From NCBI GenBank assembly GCA_051251645.1, contig JBPOEY010000001.1, forward strand, positions 496,001 to 560,000: DNA of 64,000 nt. Reading direction: 5' to 3'. The notes beneath the pieces were generated by a model. The model was not told where the DNA came from. It did no database searches and worked only from the letters and a program-made list of their open reading frames with translations. Below, piece after piece: positions 8,963 to 17,147 of this stretch (within the stretch, counting starts at the first letter, position 1; the number at the start of each line of letters is the position of its first letter). Origin of the DNA: Litorimonas sp051251645. Its GTDB lineage: Bacteria > Pseudomonadota > Alphaproteobacteria > Caulobacterales > Maricaulaceae. The translations under genes and the position numbers were made by a program.

Positions 8963-9253
8963 TTAGCAATCAAGTATCCATTTCTTGCCACCACAATTGA
9001 CCGTGACTGGGTCGTCAGATGGTTGAACACATCGACCACTATCCCAACAAAAATACTTCCAACTTCCGCCACAGCACATTTGGCAATAAGTTTTACCGTT
9101 TTTTGTTTTTCTCCTAATGTGACCATTGGTGCAGCCATCTAGTGATTCTGCATCAGCGTCATCATCATCCGTTTTTGTTAACCCTTCGGTCAACGCTTGG
9201 TCGGTCTCTTGACCCGGTTTACAATTTTTTATTTCAATTTTATCGTTACTCAT
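8963..9253 (-). CDS. Small cysteine-rich acidic protein, unknown
   Basis: A 96-residue protein with a very good ribosome-binding site (aggaggaga, 5 bases before the ATG), so it is very likely translated. The N-terminal ~40 residues are acidic and polar (TDDDDADAES). The C-terminal ~56 residues hold eight of the nine cysteines (for example CQMCCGGSW, CWDSGRC, VNCGGKKW) with many Gly, Trp and Lys. No signal peptide is present. The layout, an acidic leader followed by a Cys-rich core, is like metal-binding proteins or some ribosomally made peptide precursors, but no maturation gene lies nearby. It is AT-richer than its neighbours and sits next to repeat copy A, which suggests acquired DNA. Confidence 0.65.
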   Translation of the reverse strand: MSNDKIEIKNCKPGQETDQALTEGLTKTDDDDADAESLDGCTNGHIRRKTKNGKTYCQMCCGGSWKYFCWDSGRCVQPSDDPVTVNCGGKKWILDC

Positions 9254-9305
9254 GTTTCGTCTCCTCCTGTTTGAAGCATCACAATATCACGACTTTTACC
9301 TCGAG

Positions 9306-9325
9306 ACCGTGACGGCCATCACGGT
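9306..9325. promoter_or_regulatory. Palindrome upstream of the cysteine-rich gene
   Basis: A 7-bp inverted repeat (accgtga / tcacggt) with a 6-base spacer, about 50 bp upstream of the start of the cysteine-rich gene. The size and symmetry fit a dimeric regulator site. The regulator is unknown. Confidence 0.35.
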
Positions 9326-9402
9326 TAGAGTTGACTGTAATGATTGTGTTTATTTGAGCGATTTAGGCTGTTTTTCTAACATCCGCTTTCGCTGCAAAAT
9401 GC

Positions 9403-9482
9403 GCGTTAGGTTAACGGATATAGGCCCATGATAAGGCAATTGATAAAACCCCATCCCTGCTTACCGCCTTCTCAGAACTAAA
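9403..9482. repeat. Degenerate repeat segment flanking copy A
   Basis: Sequence just left of copy A. Bases 9403-9442 (gcgttaggtt ... gataaggcaattgat) match, as reverse complement, the end of degenerate copy C near 38328-38370. Bases 9449-9465 (ccccatccctgcttacc) repeat, with one mismatch, a 17-mer inside copy A at 9504-9520. It appears to be the remains of another member of the same family. Bases 9254-9402 hold only the palindrome noted separately. Confidence 0.55.
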
Positions 9483-9957
9483 TCCCGCGACAATCGACAC
9501 AACCCCATCCCCGCTTACCCAAACCATGGTCATTTAGCCTCACCCGCTTCGGACACGAGAGAGGCATTATTCTCAGGCTGGCGGGGGTTTGGTGGGCTGG
9601 ACGATGGGCGAGGTAATGCGGCGCGCATGGTTCCATCCGGCGGAACGACTGATGACGATTAGCGGATGAGAACGAGCGGATTAACGGCGAGATTTACACC
9701 TCGTCGCCGTGCGCCTTCGCGACATCGGGCGGTTGGCGGGTGTGGGATCGAAAGTCCTGTGTCCCGTCTCATCGTCACCGGCGTGAGCTCATAGCGGGCC
9801 GTCGGGGCACGGCGTTTTTGATCGGGTGCGTTCACCAAGCGCGCGGGTTCGACCCTGTGTAAATCGGTATCTCAATTCTCTATCCGTCACAGGGTAGACC
9901 CCGCGCTCGTGTCATTTTGATCACGAAACGTTGTTTGCCGACCCCGCGATGGGCGGT
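9483..9957 (-). repeat. 475-bp repeat, copy A (inverted relative to copy B)
   Basis: By direct reading this segment is the reverse complement of 36964-37438. Bases 9541-9957 are identical to copy B with no gap or mismatch; the outer 58 bases (9483-9540) carry about six substitutions. It contains no convincing ORF, no transposase and no simple terminal inverted repeats. It carries a long interrupted hairpin (9838-9907, mirror of 37014-37083). It sits between the cysteine-rich gene and xseA in an 850-bp region without protein genes. The minus strand is assigned so that copy B is the plus-strand reference. Likely identities are a mobile or recombining intergenic element or a structured RNA locus; neither is proven. 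Confidence 0.9.
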
Positions 9958-10014
9958 AGGACATATTCCTATGTCTTGAGATTGGAGCCGTTCGCTGCGC
10001 TCTCGGTTCCTTGC

Positions 10015-10037
10015 TTTTTGATCCCCCGGATCAAAAA
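10015..10037. repeat. Short perfect hairpin before xseA
   Basis: A 10-bp perfect stem (tttttgatcc / ggatcaaaaa) with a ccc loop, 67 bp before the xseA start. There is no separate T run after the stem on either strand, so it could be a weak bidirectional terminator or a leader structure. Confidence 0.45.
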
Positions 10038-10103
10038 ACTGCGTCACAAAACAACCGAGGATGCCCCTTTGCCCGGTTCGCGGTTTGTCCTAGACGCCCC
10101 CTA

Positions 10104-11492
10104 ATGGATAATGCCCCTGAATTCACCGTCTCGGAACTCGCCGGGAATATTAAACGGACGATTGAGGAGAGCTTTGGTCGTGTGCGTGTGCGCGGTGAGT
10201 TGGGGCGCGTCACGATTGCGAAATCCGGTCACTGCTATTTGGATATGAAAGACGACCGTGCGGTGATTAATTCGATCATCTGGAAAGGGACCATGTCCCG
10301 CCTCTCCATGCGCCCCGAAGAGGGCATGGAAGTGATCGTTGAGGGCAAAATGAGCACCTATCCGGGGCGGTCCAACTATCAGCTTGTGATTGAGAAGATG
10401 GAACTCGCGGGCGAAGGCGCGTTGATGGCCTTGTTAGAGCGCCGCAAGAAAGCCTTTGCAGCCGAAGGCCTGTTCGACGCAGATCGCAAGCGCGCCTTGC
10501 CGTTCATGCCCAAGGTCATCGGGGTTGTGACCTCGCCGACCGGGGCCGTGATCCGCGATATTTTGCACCGGATCGAAGACCGCTTTCCGGTGCATGTGTT
10601 GGTCTGGCCTGTACTGGTCCAAGGCGACAAAGCCGCACAGCAAATTGCAAGCGCGATTACCGGATTTAACCATGCCGACGGGTTTCCCCGTCCGGACGTG
10701 CTAATCGTCGCGCGCGGCGGCGGCTCGCTGGAGGACCTGTGGTGCTTTAATGAAGACATCGTTGTGCGGGCGGCGGCCAATTCGAACATTCCGCTGATCT
10801 CTGCTGTCGGCCATGAGACCGATTGGACGTTGATTGATTATGTTTCGGACAAGCGCGCACCGACGCCAACGGGTGCGGCGGAAGTCGCGGTGCCAGTGCG
10901 TGACGACTGGTTGGAAACGGTCGCGGACTTAGGTTTACGGCTGATGCGCGGCTTACGGCGCAGTGTGAATGACCGTGAGGTTCGTCTTCGCGGCGCGCGC
11001 TTGCCGCATCTCAATACAGTCCTCGGGCCGCCGACCCAACGACTCGACGCGGCGCGCCTGCCATCCTTGACGCGCCTGTTGGATCCGAAACGGATGCGGT
11101 TAAATGCGTTCGGATCGCGACTGATCGACGGGGGGTCGGCGCAACTCAAACGCCGCACGCAGGATCACGCGCAACGCTTGAACCGGGTGCAAGGGGCGTT
11201 ACTAGCGTCGGCGCTGCGGGGCTTGGATGATCGCCGCAATCGGCTCGGCCGGGCGGCGAGCCTGCTCGACGCTTACAGCTATCAGGGGGTGTTAAAGCGC
11301 GGCTATGCATTGGTCACAGACACGGAGGGCGGCGTCATTCGCTCTGCTGATACGCCCGTTTCGGGGCAGGGCGTGACACTCACATTCGCAGACGGCAAAC
11401 GCGCCGCCGTCATTGACGGGGCAACAGCGCGCAAGAAACCTGCGAAGAAACAAAGCACCCCACCCAATTCGCCACAGGCGTCGCTCTTCTGA
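10104..11492 (+). CDS. xseA: Exodeoxyribonuclease VII large subunit
   Basis: Large, catalytic subunit of exonuclease VII, which degrades single-stranded DNA in repair; 462 aa, full family length. The N-terminal OB-fold DNA-binding domain covers residues ~1-105 (FTVSELAGNIKRTIEESF is the standard opening). The catalytic core follows with signature VVTSPTGAVIRDILHR and the ARGGGSLEDLWCFNE and SAVGHETDWTLIDYVSD motifs. A helical region and a lysine-rich tail end the protein. I chose the start at 10104 because the homology begins there. The small subunit xseB is not in the window. Confidence 0.97.
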   Translation: MDNAPEFTVSELAGNIKRTIEESFGRVRVRGELGRVTIAKSGHCYLDMKDDRAVINSIIWKGTMSRLSMRPEEGMEVIVEGKMSTYPGRSNYQLVIEKMELAGEGALMALLERRKKAFAAEGLFDADRKRALPFMPKVIGVVTSPTGAVIRDILHRIEDRFPVHVLVWPVLVQGDKAAQQIASAITGFNHADGFPRPDVLIVARGGGSLEDLWCFNEDIVVRAAANSNIPLISAVGHETDWTLIDYVSDKRAPTPTGAAEVAVPVRDDWLETVADLGLRLMRGLRRSVNDREVRLRGARLPHLNTVLGPPTQRLDAARLPSLTRLLDPKRMRLNAFGSRLIDGGSAQLKRRTQDHAQRLNRVQGALLASALRGLDDRRNRLGRAASLLDAYSYQGVLKRGYALVTDTEGGVIRSADTPVSGQGVTLTFADGKRAAVIDGATARKKPAKKQSTPPNSPQASLF

Positions 11493-11537
11493 GTCGGGCC
11501 TGTTTTAATTTCCGCGCGCAGCCCCTATGTCGAGGCC

Positions 11538-11750
11538 ATGAACATGTTTTTTCAAAAAAAAGGCGAAGCGCAGCTCCATTACGGCAGCTCTGACTTCACC
11601 ATCCTCGAAGGCGGCGGCTACGTGACCTGCGCCACAACGGGCGATAAAATCCCACTCGAAGAATTGCGCTATTGGAATGATGAGCGCCAAGAAGCCTATA
11701 AGGACGCGGATGCGGCCTTGAAGGCGTTTCAAAAGGCGGGTGAGGTATGA
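11538..11750 (+). CDS. DUF2093 domain protein
   Basis: A 70-residue protein matching DUF2093, a short alphaproteobacterial family of unknown function: FTILEGGGYVTCATTGDKIPLEELRYWN is the whole-family core (given here as FTILEGGGYVTCATTG then IPLEELRYW). It lies directly downstream of xseA and its stop overlaps the start of the M23 lipoprotein gene by 4 bases (ATGA), so the genes are probably one operon. Confidence 0.9.
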   Translation: MNMFFQKKGEAQLHYGSSDFTILEGGGYVTCATTGDKIPLEELRYWNDERQEAYKDADAALKAFQKAGEV

Positions 11751-12721
11751 AGCGGCTGGCGATAGCAGCGATTTTATTAGTCGCGTGTAGTGTTCAGCCT
11801 GAGGCGGAGGCGCAGATTGCTCCTGTCGAGGCGCAAGAACAGCCAACGAAGCCCGAGATAAAATCCGTACAAGATTTGCTTACTCAAGTGCGAGCGGATG
11901 CAGAGGCTAACGGTCAGACTAAAACCGTGACCACAGATCATGATGCGTGGCCTGCGAAACCGCAACTCAACTGCCACGGCATCACCAAACAGGGCGGCAT
12001 GGTCATTTGCCAGACCGCTCCGAATGCGCGCGTCGAAGTCGGCAGGGCTGAAAACGACACTTATGTCCAAACGGCTGACGCCAACGGCGTCATCATTATC
12101 GGTTTTGACCGTGATGAACCCGCCGCTTTTGCGCGCGTTGGCGAACGTCGCGTCAATTTCACCATTGAGCCGCGCGAGTACGACACCTCTGTGATCAACG
12201 GATTGCCGAGAAATATGGTCAATGAATATTCGGAAAGCGATCTCAAGCGTATCCGGGCCGCGACCGCGCGCAAGAAGGTTGGCTTTGCCTCTAAGGTCGA
12301 AGAGATCGGCTTTAAGGACGGCTTTATCTATCCGGTCACGGACCATATCAAGACAACCAATTTCGGCGCGCAGCGGATCCTCAATGGCGAACCAAAGCGT
12401 CCGCATTTCGGTGTTGATTTGGCCGCGCCCAAAGGCACGCCGATTTTGGCGCCCGCGGACGGCATCGTCTCGATGGCGGATGATGACATGTATTTCGAAG
12501 GCTCTCTGATGTTGATCGATCACGGGCAGGGGCTGATTTCCTATTATTTGCACAATGAAGACGTGATGGTCACCGAAGGCCAACGCGTTGTTCAGGGAGA
12601 GCAGATCGGGACCGTCGGCAGCCGCGGCCGCTCTACGGGTCCGCATTTATGCTGGCGATTGAAATGGCGGGGCCGTAATCTTGATCCTGAATTACTGACG
12701 GAGTGGCCGACGCATGGCTAA
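11747..12721 (+). CDS. M23 family metallopeptidase lipoprotein
   Basis: A LytM/M23-type peptidoglycan hydrolase or regulator, 324 aa, with a lipoprotein signal (lipobox LLVAC, Cys15), so probably attached to the outer membrane. The M23 domain is at residues ~220-320. The first zinc motif is HFGVDLAAP (His and Asp ligands). The usual HxH motif reads GPHLCW: the catalytic His is kept and the third zinc ligand is Cys instead of His. Cys can bind zinc, so activity is possible. The gene overlaps DUF2093 by 4 bases and chorismate mutase by 8 bases. Confidence 0.9.
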   Translation: MKRLAIAAILLVACSVQPEAEAQIAPVEAQEQPTKPEIKSVQDLLTQVRADAEANGQTKTVTTDHDAWPAKPQLNCHGITKQGGMVICQTAPNARVEVGRAENDTYVQTADANGVIIIGFDRDEPAAFARVGERRVNFTIEPREYDTSVINGLPRNMVNEYSESDLKRIRAATARKKVGFASKVEEIGFKDGFIYPVTDHIKTTNFGAQRILNGEPKRPHFGVDLAAPKGTPILAPADGIVSMADDDMYFEGSLMLIDHGQGLISYYLHNEDVMVTEGQRVVQGEQIGTVGSRGRSTGPHLCWRLKWRGRNLDPELLTEWPTHG

Positions 12722-13028
12722 GTTACCACAAGATTGCCAAACTATGGTGGAGGTTCGTGCCGGCGTTGATGCGCTCGATCGTGAGCTCGTGCGCCTGCTG
12801 GTGACTCGGCAGGGCTATATGCATGCGGCGGCGCGGATCAAGCCGACCCGCGAAGCGGTTTATGACGCGGACCGAATCGAAGATGTGGTCGCCAAAGTGC
12901 TCGTTGAAGCCCGAACGCAGGGACTCTCGTCCGATATCGCCGAGCCGGTTTGGCGGACACTCATTGAGCGTTGCATCGCGCATGAATTTGATCGTTGGGA
13001 CGCAACGCGTGAGAAAAAATCGGCATAA
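12714..13028 (+). CDS. Chorismate mutase, AroQ type
   Basis: A 104-residue all-helical AroQ-class chorismate mutase, converting chorismate to prephenate for Phe/Tyr synthesis. Recognisable positions are VRAGVDALDRELVRLLVTRQGYM with the N-terminal Arg and the conserved D-x-x-(L)-V-x-L-L pattern (residues ~14-35), the second-helix R/K positions, and a closing W-RTLIERCIAHEF. No signal peptide is present, so it is cytoplasmic. The start overlaps the M23 gene. The downstream hairpin at 13027-13054 carries its T run on the other strand. Confidence 0.88.
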   Translation: MAKLPQDCQTMVEVRAGVDALDRELVRLLVTRQGYMHAAARIKPTREAVYDADRIEDVVAKVLVEARTQGLSSDIAEPVWRTLIERCIAHEFDRWDATREKKSA

Positions 13029-13054
13029 AAAAGCCCCCAGCAGAACCGGGGGCT
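13027..13054 (-). terminator. Terminator for the leftward small exported protein gene
   Basis: Seven-base stem (agccccc / gggggct). On the minus strand it is followed by a run of T (bases 13031-13027 read as complement). It ends the 13077-13448 transcript and may also help to stop the convergent chorismate mutase transcript. Confidence 0.85.
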
Positions 13055-13076
13055 AAAACTTGTCAGGAGGCTGGGT

Positions 13077-13448
13077 TTACTGGTCCGGTTTCCAGTCGCC
13101 AACGGCCATACAGGTTCCATCAGGTTGGATGGTCGTGCCTTCGGGGCAGTCAACTGACGGGGTGACATAACCTTCATCGTCAACGGTCGTGTCTACATCT
13201 TCATCGACGGTTTCGCCTGTCTCGTGCGCCTCGCTTTTTTCAGTGTCCCACATGTCCTCGCTTGTGTCGGCAAGTTCATCTGTGGTCTCTTCAAGATCGT
13301 CCGCAGCTTTTTCAGCCTCTTCGATCATTTGCTCAGTTTTCATTTTCGCATCAATGTCAGGATCGACGTTGGAATTTTGCGCAAATGCAGAGGGTGCGGC
13401 GAATGCAAAGGCAATCGCGGCAACGCCTGAAAGAAGTGTTTTCGTCAT
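13077..13448 (-). CDS. Small acidic exported protein
   Basis: A 123-residue protein with a clear signal peptide (cleavage after SAFA, ~residue 23). The mature part is very acidic and helix-prone (EEAEKAADDLEETTDEL). A short C-terminal segment holds two cysteines in a CPEGTTIQPDGTC pattern that could form one disulfide loop. I do not recognise a family. It is a single-gene unit with its own terminator. It resembles the other small acidic exported proteins in this window in style, not in alignable sequence. Confidence 0.75.
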   Translation of the reverse strand: MTKTLLSGVAAIAFAFAAPSAFAQNSNVDPDIDAKMKTEQMIEEAEKAADDLEETTDELADTSEDMWDTEKSEAHETGETVDEDVDTTVDDEGYVTPSVDCPEGTTIQPDGTCMAVGDWKPDQ

Positions 13449-13566
13449 GAGGGGTCTCTTTTCCTATTGTGGCCCAGCGATGGTGAATTAGCCACCAGAT
13501 TAGGGCGAGAGTTTGGCGAAAAGAGACTCTGACTGCGGTTAATCTTTAACTTTGGGACATTAATAA

Positions 13567-13986
13567 TTATTGGCCAACACGCGGATAATACCAGACACGG
13601 CGGATTAAATTGTCCTCAATCTGATAAACTGTGAGTGCGCTTTGTGCCTTTTTCTGGCCATCTTCTGTGACCCATGACGCAGTTTCGGTGACGCTGACAT
13701 AGTCGCCATTGACGCTCCAATCCCGAAGTGTGCCTATGACTGTTGGGTTCGACATACGATAATCGGTCATGATGGAGGCTAATTCTTCACGGCCCACAAC
13801 ATCCACGATGACGGTGGAATCCACGATGCGGAGCCATTCAATATCTGCATGTTCAACCTGTCCCATCGCGGCAATATCGCCTGCGTTAAAGGCCTCGACA
13901 TGGGCGACGACAACCGGATGAGGGGTGGCCGCAGCTTGGCATGCGACGATCAAGACAGCGAAGACGGTGATGAAAATTGGTCTCAT
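13567..13986 (-). CDS. NTF2/SnoaL-like lipoprotein
   Basis: A 139-residue protein with a lipoprotein signal (lipobox LIVAC, Cys16). The mature part has the NTF2-like fold pattern of SnoaL-type proteins: VVVAHVEAFNAGDIAAM at the start, an IEWLRIVD strand, and a C-terminal YQIEDNLIRRVWYYPRV strand pair. Such proteins bind small ligands or act as simple isomerases; the function here is unknown. It is the last gene of the lipid A operon and overlaps the lpxL-like gene by 4 bases (ATGA), so it is likely made together with the envelope enzymes. Confidence 0.8.
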   Translation of the reverse strand: MRPIFITVFAVLIVACQAAATPHPVVVAHVEAFNAGDIAAMGQVEHADIEWLRIVDSTVIVDVVGREELASIMTDYRMSNPTVIGTLRDWSVNGDYVSVTETASWVTEDGQKKAQSALTVYQIEDNLIRRVWYYPRVGQ

Positions 13987-14891
13987 GATTTGACCTTATA
14001 GACGGGTTTGGGCCAACGCCGATGCACCCAGAACCACTGCGCCGGGTTTTCGCGGATGCGGTCTTCGATGAAAGTCGTCACCGCGCGCACGCCAGCTTCG
14101 ACATCGGTATCTCGGTCGCCCACTCGTTCCCAGTCTAAGGGAGGATAAAATTTGACATGAAAGCGCGGGCCGTCTCTGACCACGCATATGGGCAGGATGG
14201 GACGTTTTGTTTTCAAAGCTAAACGTATCGCGCCCTGCGCTGTCATGGCGTCCTGTCCAAAAAACGGTAGTTTTAGCCCTGTATTGAATTTTTGGTCATT
14301 CATAATCGCGATGCTCTCGCCATTCCGGAGGGCTTGGAATAATTCCCGCCCACCGCGATGCGTCGATTTTTGAACCAAAAATTTCGTGCCATAAGCTTCG
14401 CGTTGCTCACGGACTCGCTTATCGATCAGCGGATTATTGATCTTGCGGTAGGTCACGCGAACAGGCTCAGACGATTGTGTGAGCACAGTCGCCATGACTT
14501 CCCAATTAGCGAAATGTCCGGACACGATGATGCCGGGTGCGTTGTCGAGGAAATAGTTGAGTCCTTCAACCGTGACAGCCGTGCCGTTGCGGGGCGGAAT
14601 ATCGTCAAAGGCACGCATTCGGTCTGTCAGCGCGAATTCTGCAAAGGTGCGGCCCGTATTGTCCCATTGATCTCGTAGATAGGTCTTCATCTGCGCGTCT
14701 GTTGCGCCTGGAAAAGCGATCCGCATATTGGTCTGTGCAATGGCATGTTTGGACGTCAACGGACCGATCAGCCGTAATAGAGCCCCGCCAAGCCAAGAAG
14801 CAAAGCGAAACGGCAATAGTCTTAACAGCCCGGTGAACACATCATAGCCGAACGCTTCGACCCGGTGCGCGAGTGTCACGGGGTCGCTCAT
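13983..14891 (-). CDS. lpxL: Lipid A biosynthesis acyltransferase (LpxL/HtrB family)
   Basis: Inner-membrane late acyltransferase that adds a secondary acyl chain to Kdo-lipid A; 302 aa. The catalytic HX4E motif is SGHFANWE, and the middle part contains IAIMNDQKF, corresponding to the DQ segment of the family, followed by LPFFGQDAMTAQGAIRLA. The C-terminal WFWVHRRWP is characteristic. It overlaps lpxK by 4 bases upstream and the NTF2-like gene downstream. Whether it is LpxL- or LpxM-like in substrate cannot be settled from sequence. Confidence 0.92.
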   Translation of the reverse strand: MSDPVTLAHRVEAFGYDVFTGLLRLLPFRFASWLGGALLRLIGPLTSKHAIAQTNMRIAFPGATDAQMKTYLRDQWDNTGRTFAEFALTDRMRAFDDIPPRNGTAVTVEGLNYFLDNAPGIIVSGHFANWEVMATVLTQSSEPVRVTYRKINNPLIDKRVREQREAYGTKFLVQKSTHRGGRELFQALRNGESIAIMNDQKFNTGLKLPFFGQDAMTAQGAIRLALKTKRPILPICVVRDGPRFHVKFYPPLDWERVGDRDTDVEAGVRAVTTFIEDRIRENPAQWFWVHRRWPKPVYKVKS

Positions 14892-15904
14892 AGAGGCTTG
14901 CCGGGATGGGAGGCGGCGCTGTTGATGATTGGATGAAGGAGGCGGCGTAGGGTGAGCTCATCGTCGAATTGGACCTCGACCGGAAAGGCATGGATGCCAC
15001 GGCGGTAGCCTGATGGTAGGCGAACATGGTCTTTTTCAGTCGTAATCAACGTGGCGTTATTTTCTGAGGCTAGCACAAATAGACCTTCGATCTCAGTATC
15101 TGTAAACTGGTGATGGTCGGCAAATGGAACTTCCTCAACCAATTCTGCTCCCATGCGACGGAGTTGGTCGAAAAACTTATTGGGCCGTCCGATGCCCGCA
15201 AAGGCGCACAGCTTGCCCTGCGGGGGTGTTTCTTGGGCGGCGAGAAATGCAGAGATTACGACTTGCCCCGACAGTTGCTCGGCGAGATGCTGATCAATCT
15301 TATAGTCCGCATTCGGTTTCATCAAAATGACGGCGTCCGTGCGCGACAAAGCGTCGTCGAGCGGTTCGCGCAAAGGTCCTGCGGGAAAGACGCAACCATT
15401 GCCAAAGCCAACTTCTGCATCGACGACCAATAAAGAGAGCGTTTTCTCGAGCAGCGGATTTTGATGTCCATCATCCATGATGATCGCGTCTGCGCCTTCG
15501 GACACAGCGGCAACCGCGCCTTCATCGCGTGCGGCAGCGACCCAGACGGGGCCAGACCGTGCGATGAGCAGCGGCTCATCCCCGACGTCTTCGGCTGTAT
15601 GGCGCGGGTTTACAGGAACGGGGCCCTTAAGTTTCCCGCCATAACCGCGGCTCAAGCCGTGAGCATTGACGCCCATGCGGCGGAGGCTCTTGAGCAAATA
15701 AATAGCGACCGGAGTTTTTCCGGTCCCGCCCAGCGTCGCATTGCCGACGCAGATTACGGGCACGCCCGGGTCGAGCGGTGTTGTACGCTTCCGTCGGCGT
15801 CGTCCGCCCCACGCATAGAGCGCGCCAAGTGGGCGCAGCACGGTGCGGATCATCGGCGCACTGTCGCGGCCCTCGCGAATATTCCAGAACTCTGGCGGTC
15901 TCAT
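14888..15904 (-). CDS. lpxK: Tetraacyldisaccharide 4'-kinase LpxK
   Basis: Phosphorylates the 4' position of the lipid A disaccharide at the inner membrane; 338 aa. The start at 15904 (MRPPEFW) is the typical LpxK N-terminus. The P-loop is VGNATLGGTGKTPV, followed by LSRGYGG and DDGHQNP (Walker B region), all conserved in LpxK. C-terminal ITTEKDHVRLP is also characteristic. It lies 10 bp downstream of waaA and overlaps the acyltransferase by 4 bases. Confidence 0.96.
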   Translation of the reverse strand: MRPPEFWNIREGRDSAPMIRTVLRPLGALYAWGGRRRRKRTTPLDPGVPVICVGNATLGGTGKTPVAIYLLKSLRRMGVNAHGLSRGYGGKLKGPVPVNPRHTAEDVGDEPLLIARSGPVWVAAARDEGAVAAVSEGADAIIMDDGHQNPLLEKTLSLLVVDAEVGFGNGCVFPAGPLREPLDDALSRTDAVILMKPNADYKIDQHLAEQLSGQVVISAFLAAQETPPQGKLCAFAGIGRPNKFFDQLRRMGAELVEEVPFADHHQFTDTEIEGLFVLASENNATLITTEKDHVRLPSGYRRGIHAFPVEVQFDDELTLRRLLHPIINSAASHPGKPL

Positions 15905-15914
15905 GTGGGGCGCC

Positions 15915-17147
15915 TCACAGCAACTGCTCCAGTTCTTGGATCGTCCGATCAAGGGTGCCAGAGCTTTGCGAGGCAAACCCTTGCGCATTTGCGGCAATAT
16001 CGTCCAGCCGCCCATTCAGCCCGTCACGAATAAGGGTCGCGGCTTCACGGGGGTCGGAAATTTTGACGCCGTCGAAATCGCTCATCTTGCGGTATAGGTC
16101 GATAAAGCTGGCATGATAGGGCCCGGTGATGACGGGCACGCCAGCGCGTGCGGCTTCTAGTGGATTATGGCCCATCAGTGATGCATGAAATGATCCCCCT
16201 AAAACGCAAACATCCGCGAGCGCGAGCGCGAGCCCCATTTCGCCCATTGTGTCCATGACATAGGCGTGTCCGCGCGGCTTGCCCCCGCCCGATCGTGGCG
16301 TCGTGCCCAATCTATTCGCGATGGCTTTCCCTCGCTCAGGATGGCGGGGTACCCAAATCAGATAGGCTTCTTCCCGCAAGGTCGATAGGAGCTGATGGAA
16401 CACGTCTTCCTCAGCCTCATGCGTTGACGCAGCTAACCAGATTTTTCGATCACCAATATCTGCCCGGAGGGCATCAAATTGCGTGTGGTCAAAATCAAGC
16501 GCGGGGGCCTCAAATTTGAGGCTTCCAATGTTAGGCACGGTTGCATGGGACAGCTGTGTGATTCCATCTGCCGTTTGTTCATCTGCAGCGAGGATTGTCG
16601 TGAAGGCCTCAAAGACGGCGTAGGCAATTGGTCGTCGTTTTGCCCAGCTTGTTAGTGATTTTTCGCTCATACGGGCATTGATCAGGGCAAGCGGAACGCC
16701 CGCGCGTTTCGTTGTCCAAATGAGGTTAGGCCAAATTTCGCTTTCTGCAAACACAGCCAGATCAGGGCGCCAGTGGGCAATAAACCGGGCTGTCGCGCGC
16801 GGCGTATCCACTGGCAAATATTGATGGATTGCTCCTTTGGGGAGTTGGTCAGCCATCAAATCGGCGGAGGTCTTGGTGCCGCTAGTGACAAGCACACTGC
16901 GCCCCGGTGTTTCAAGCAAACGGGCAATAATTGGTCGCAACATTTGTGTCTCGCCGACGCTCGCTCCGTGGAGCCAAATCATGGTTCCTATGGGGCGCTT
17001 GACGCTTGTTCGGCCATAGCGTTCGCCGATGCGGGCTCGGTCTTCCTTACCCGCTCTGACACGCTTGTGGATCAGCAGGGGTAAAAACGGCGCGATCAGC
17101 GACGTCACAATGCGGTAAGCTAGGGGCGTCTTGAGTGGATTATTCAC
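15915..17147 (-). CDS. waaA: Kdo transferase WaaA (KdtA)
   Basis: 3-deoxy-D-manno-octulosonic acid transferase that adds Kdo to lipid IVA; 410 aa. One N-terminal membrane segment is followed by a GT-B fold: WLHGASVGE is the acceptor-side signature, FAESEIWPNLI closes the N-domain, and VPRHPERGKAI and GHNPLEAARAGVPVITGP belong to the donor domain. The start codon overlaps the stop of the upstream DUF374 gene by 4 bases, fixing its place in the operon. Confidence 0.96.
   Translation of the reverse strand: MNNPLKTPLAYRIVTSLIAPFLPLLIHKRVRAGKEDRARIGERYGRTSVKRPIGTMIWLHGASVGETQMLRPIIARLLETPGRSVLVTSGTKTSADLMADQLPKGAIHQYLPVDTPRATARFIAHWRPDLAVFAESEIWPNLIWTTKRAGVPLALINARMSEKSLTSWAKRRPIAYAVFEAFTTILAADEQTADGITQLSHATVPNIGSLKFEAPALDFDHTQFDALRADIGDRKIWLAASTHEAEEDVFHQLLSTLREEAYLIWVPRHPERGKAIANRLGTTPRSGGGKPRGHAYVMDTMGEMGLALALADVCVLGGSFHASLMGHNPLEAARAGVPVITGPYHASFIDLYRKMSDFDGVKISDPREAATLIRDGLNGRLDDIAANAQGFASQSSGTLDRTIQELEQLL

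Noticed and set aside
10011..10103. Longer N-terminus for XseA
   Set aside because: The frame is open to 10011, but the extension passes through a hairpin and shows no homology to the XseA N-terminus; ATG 10104 matches the family start.
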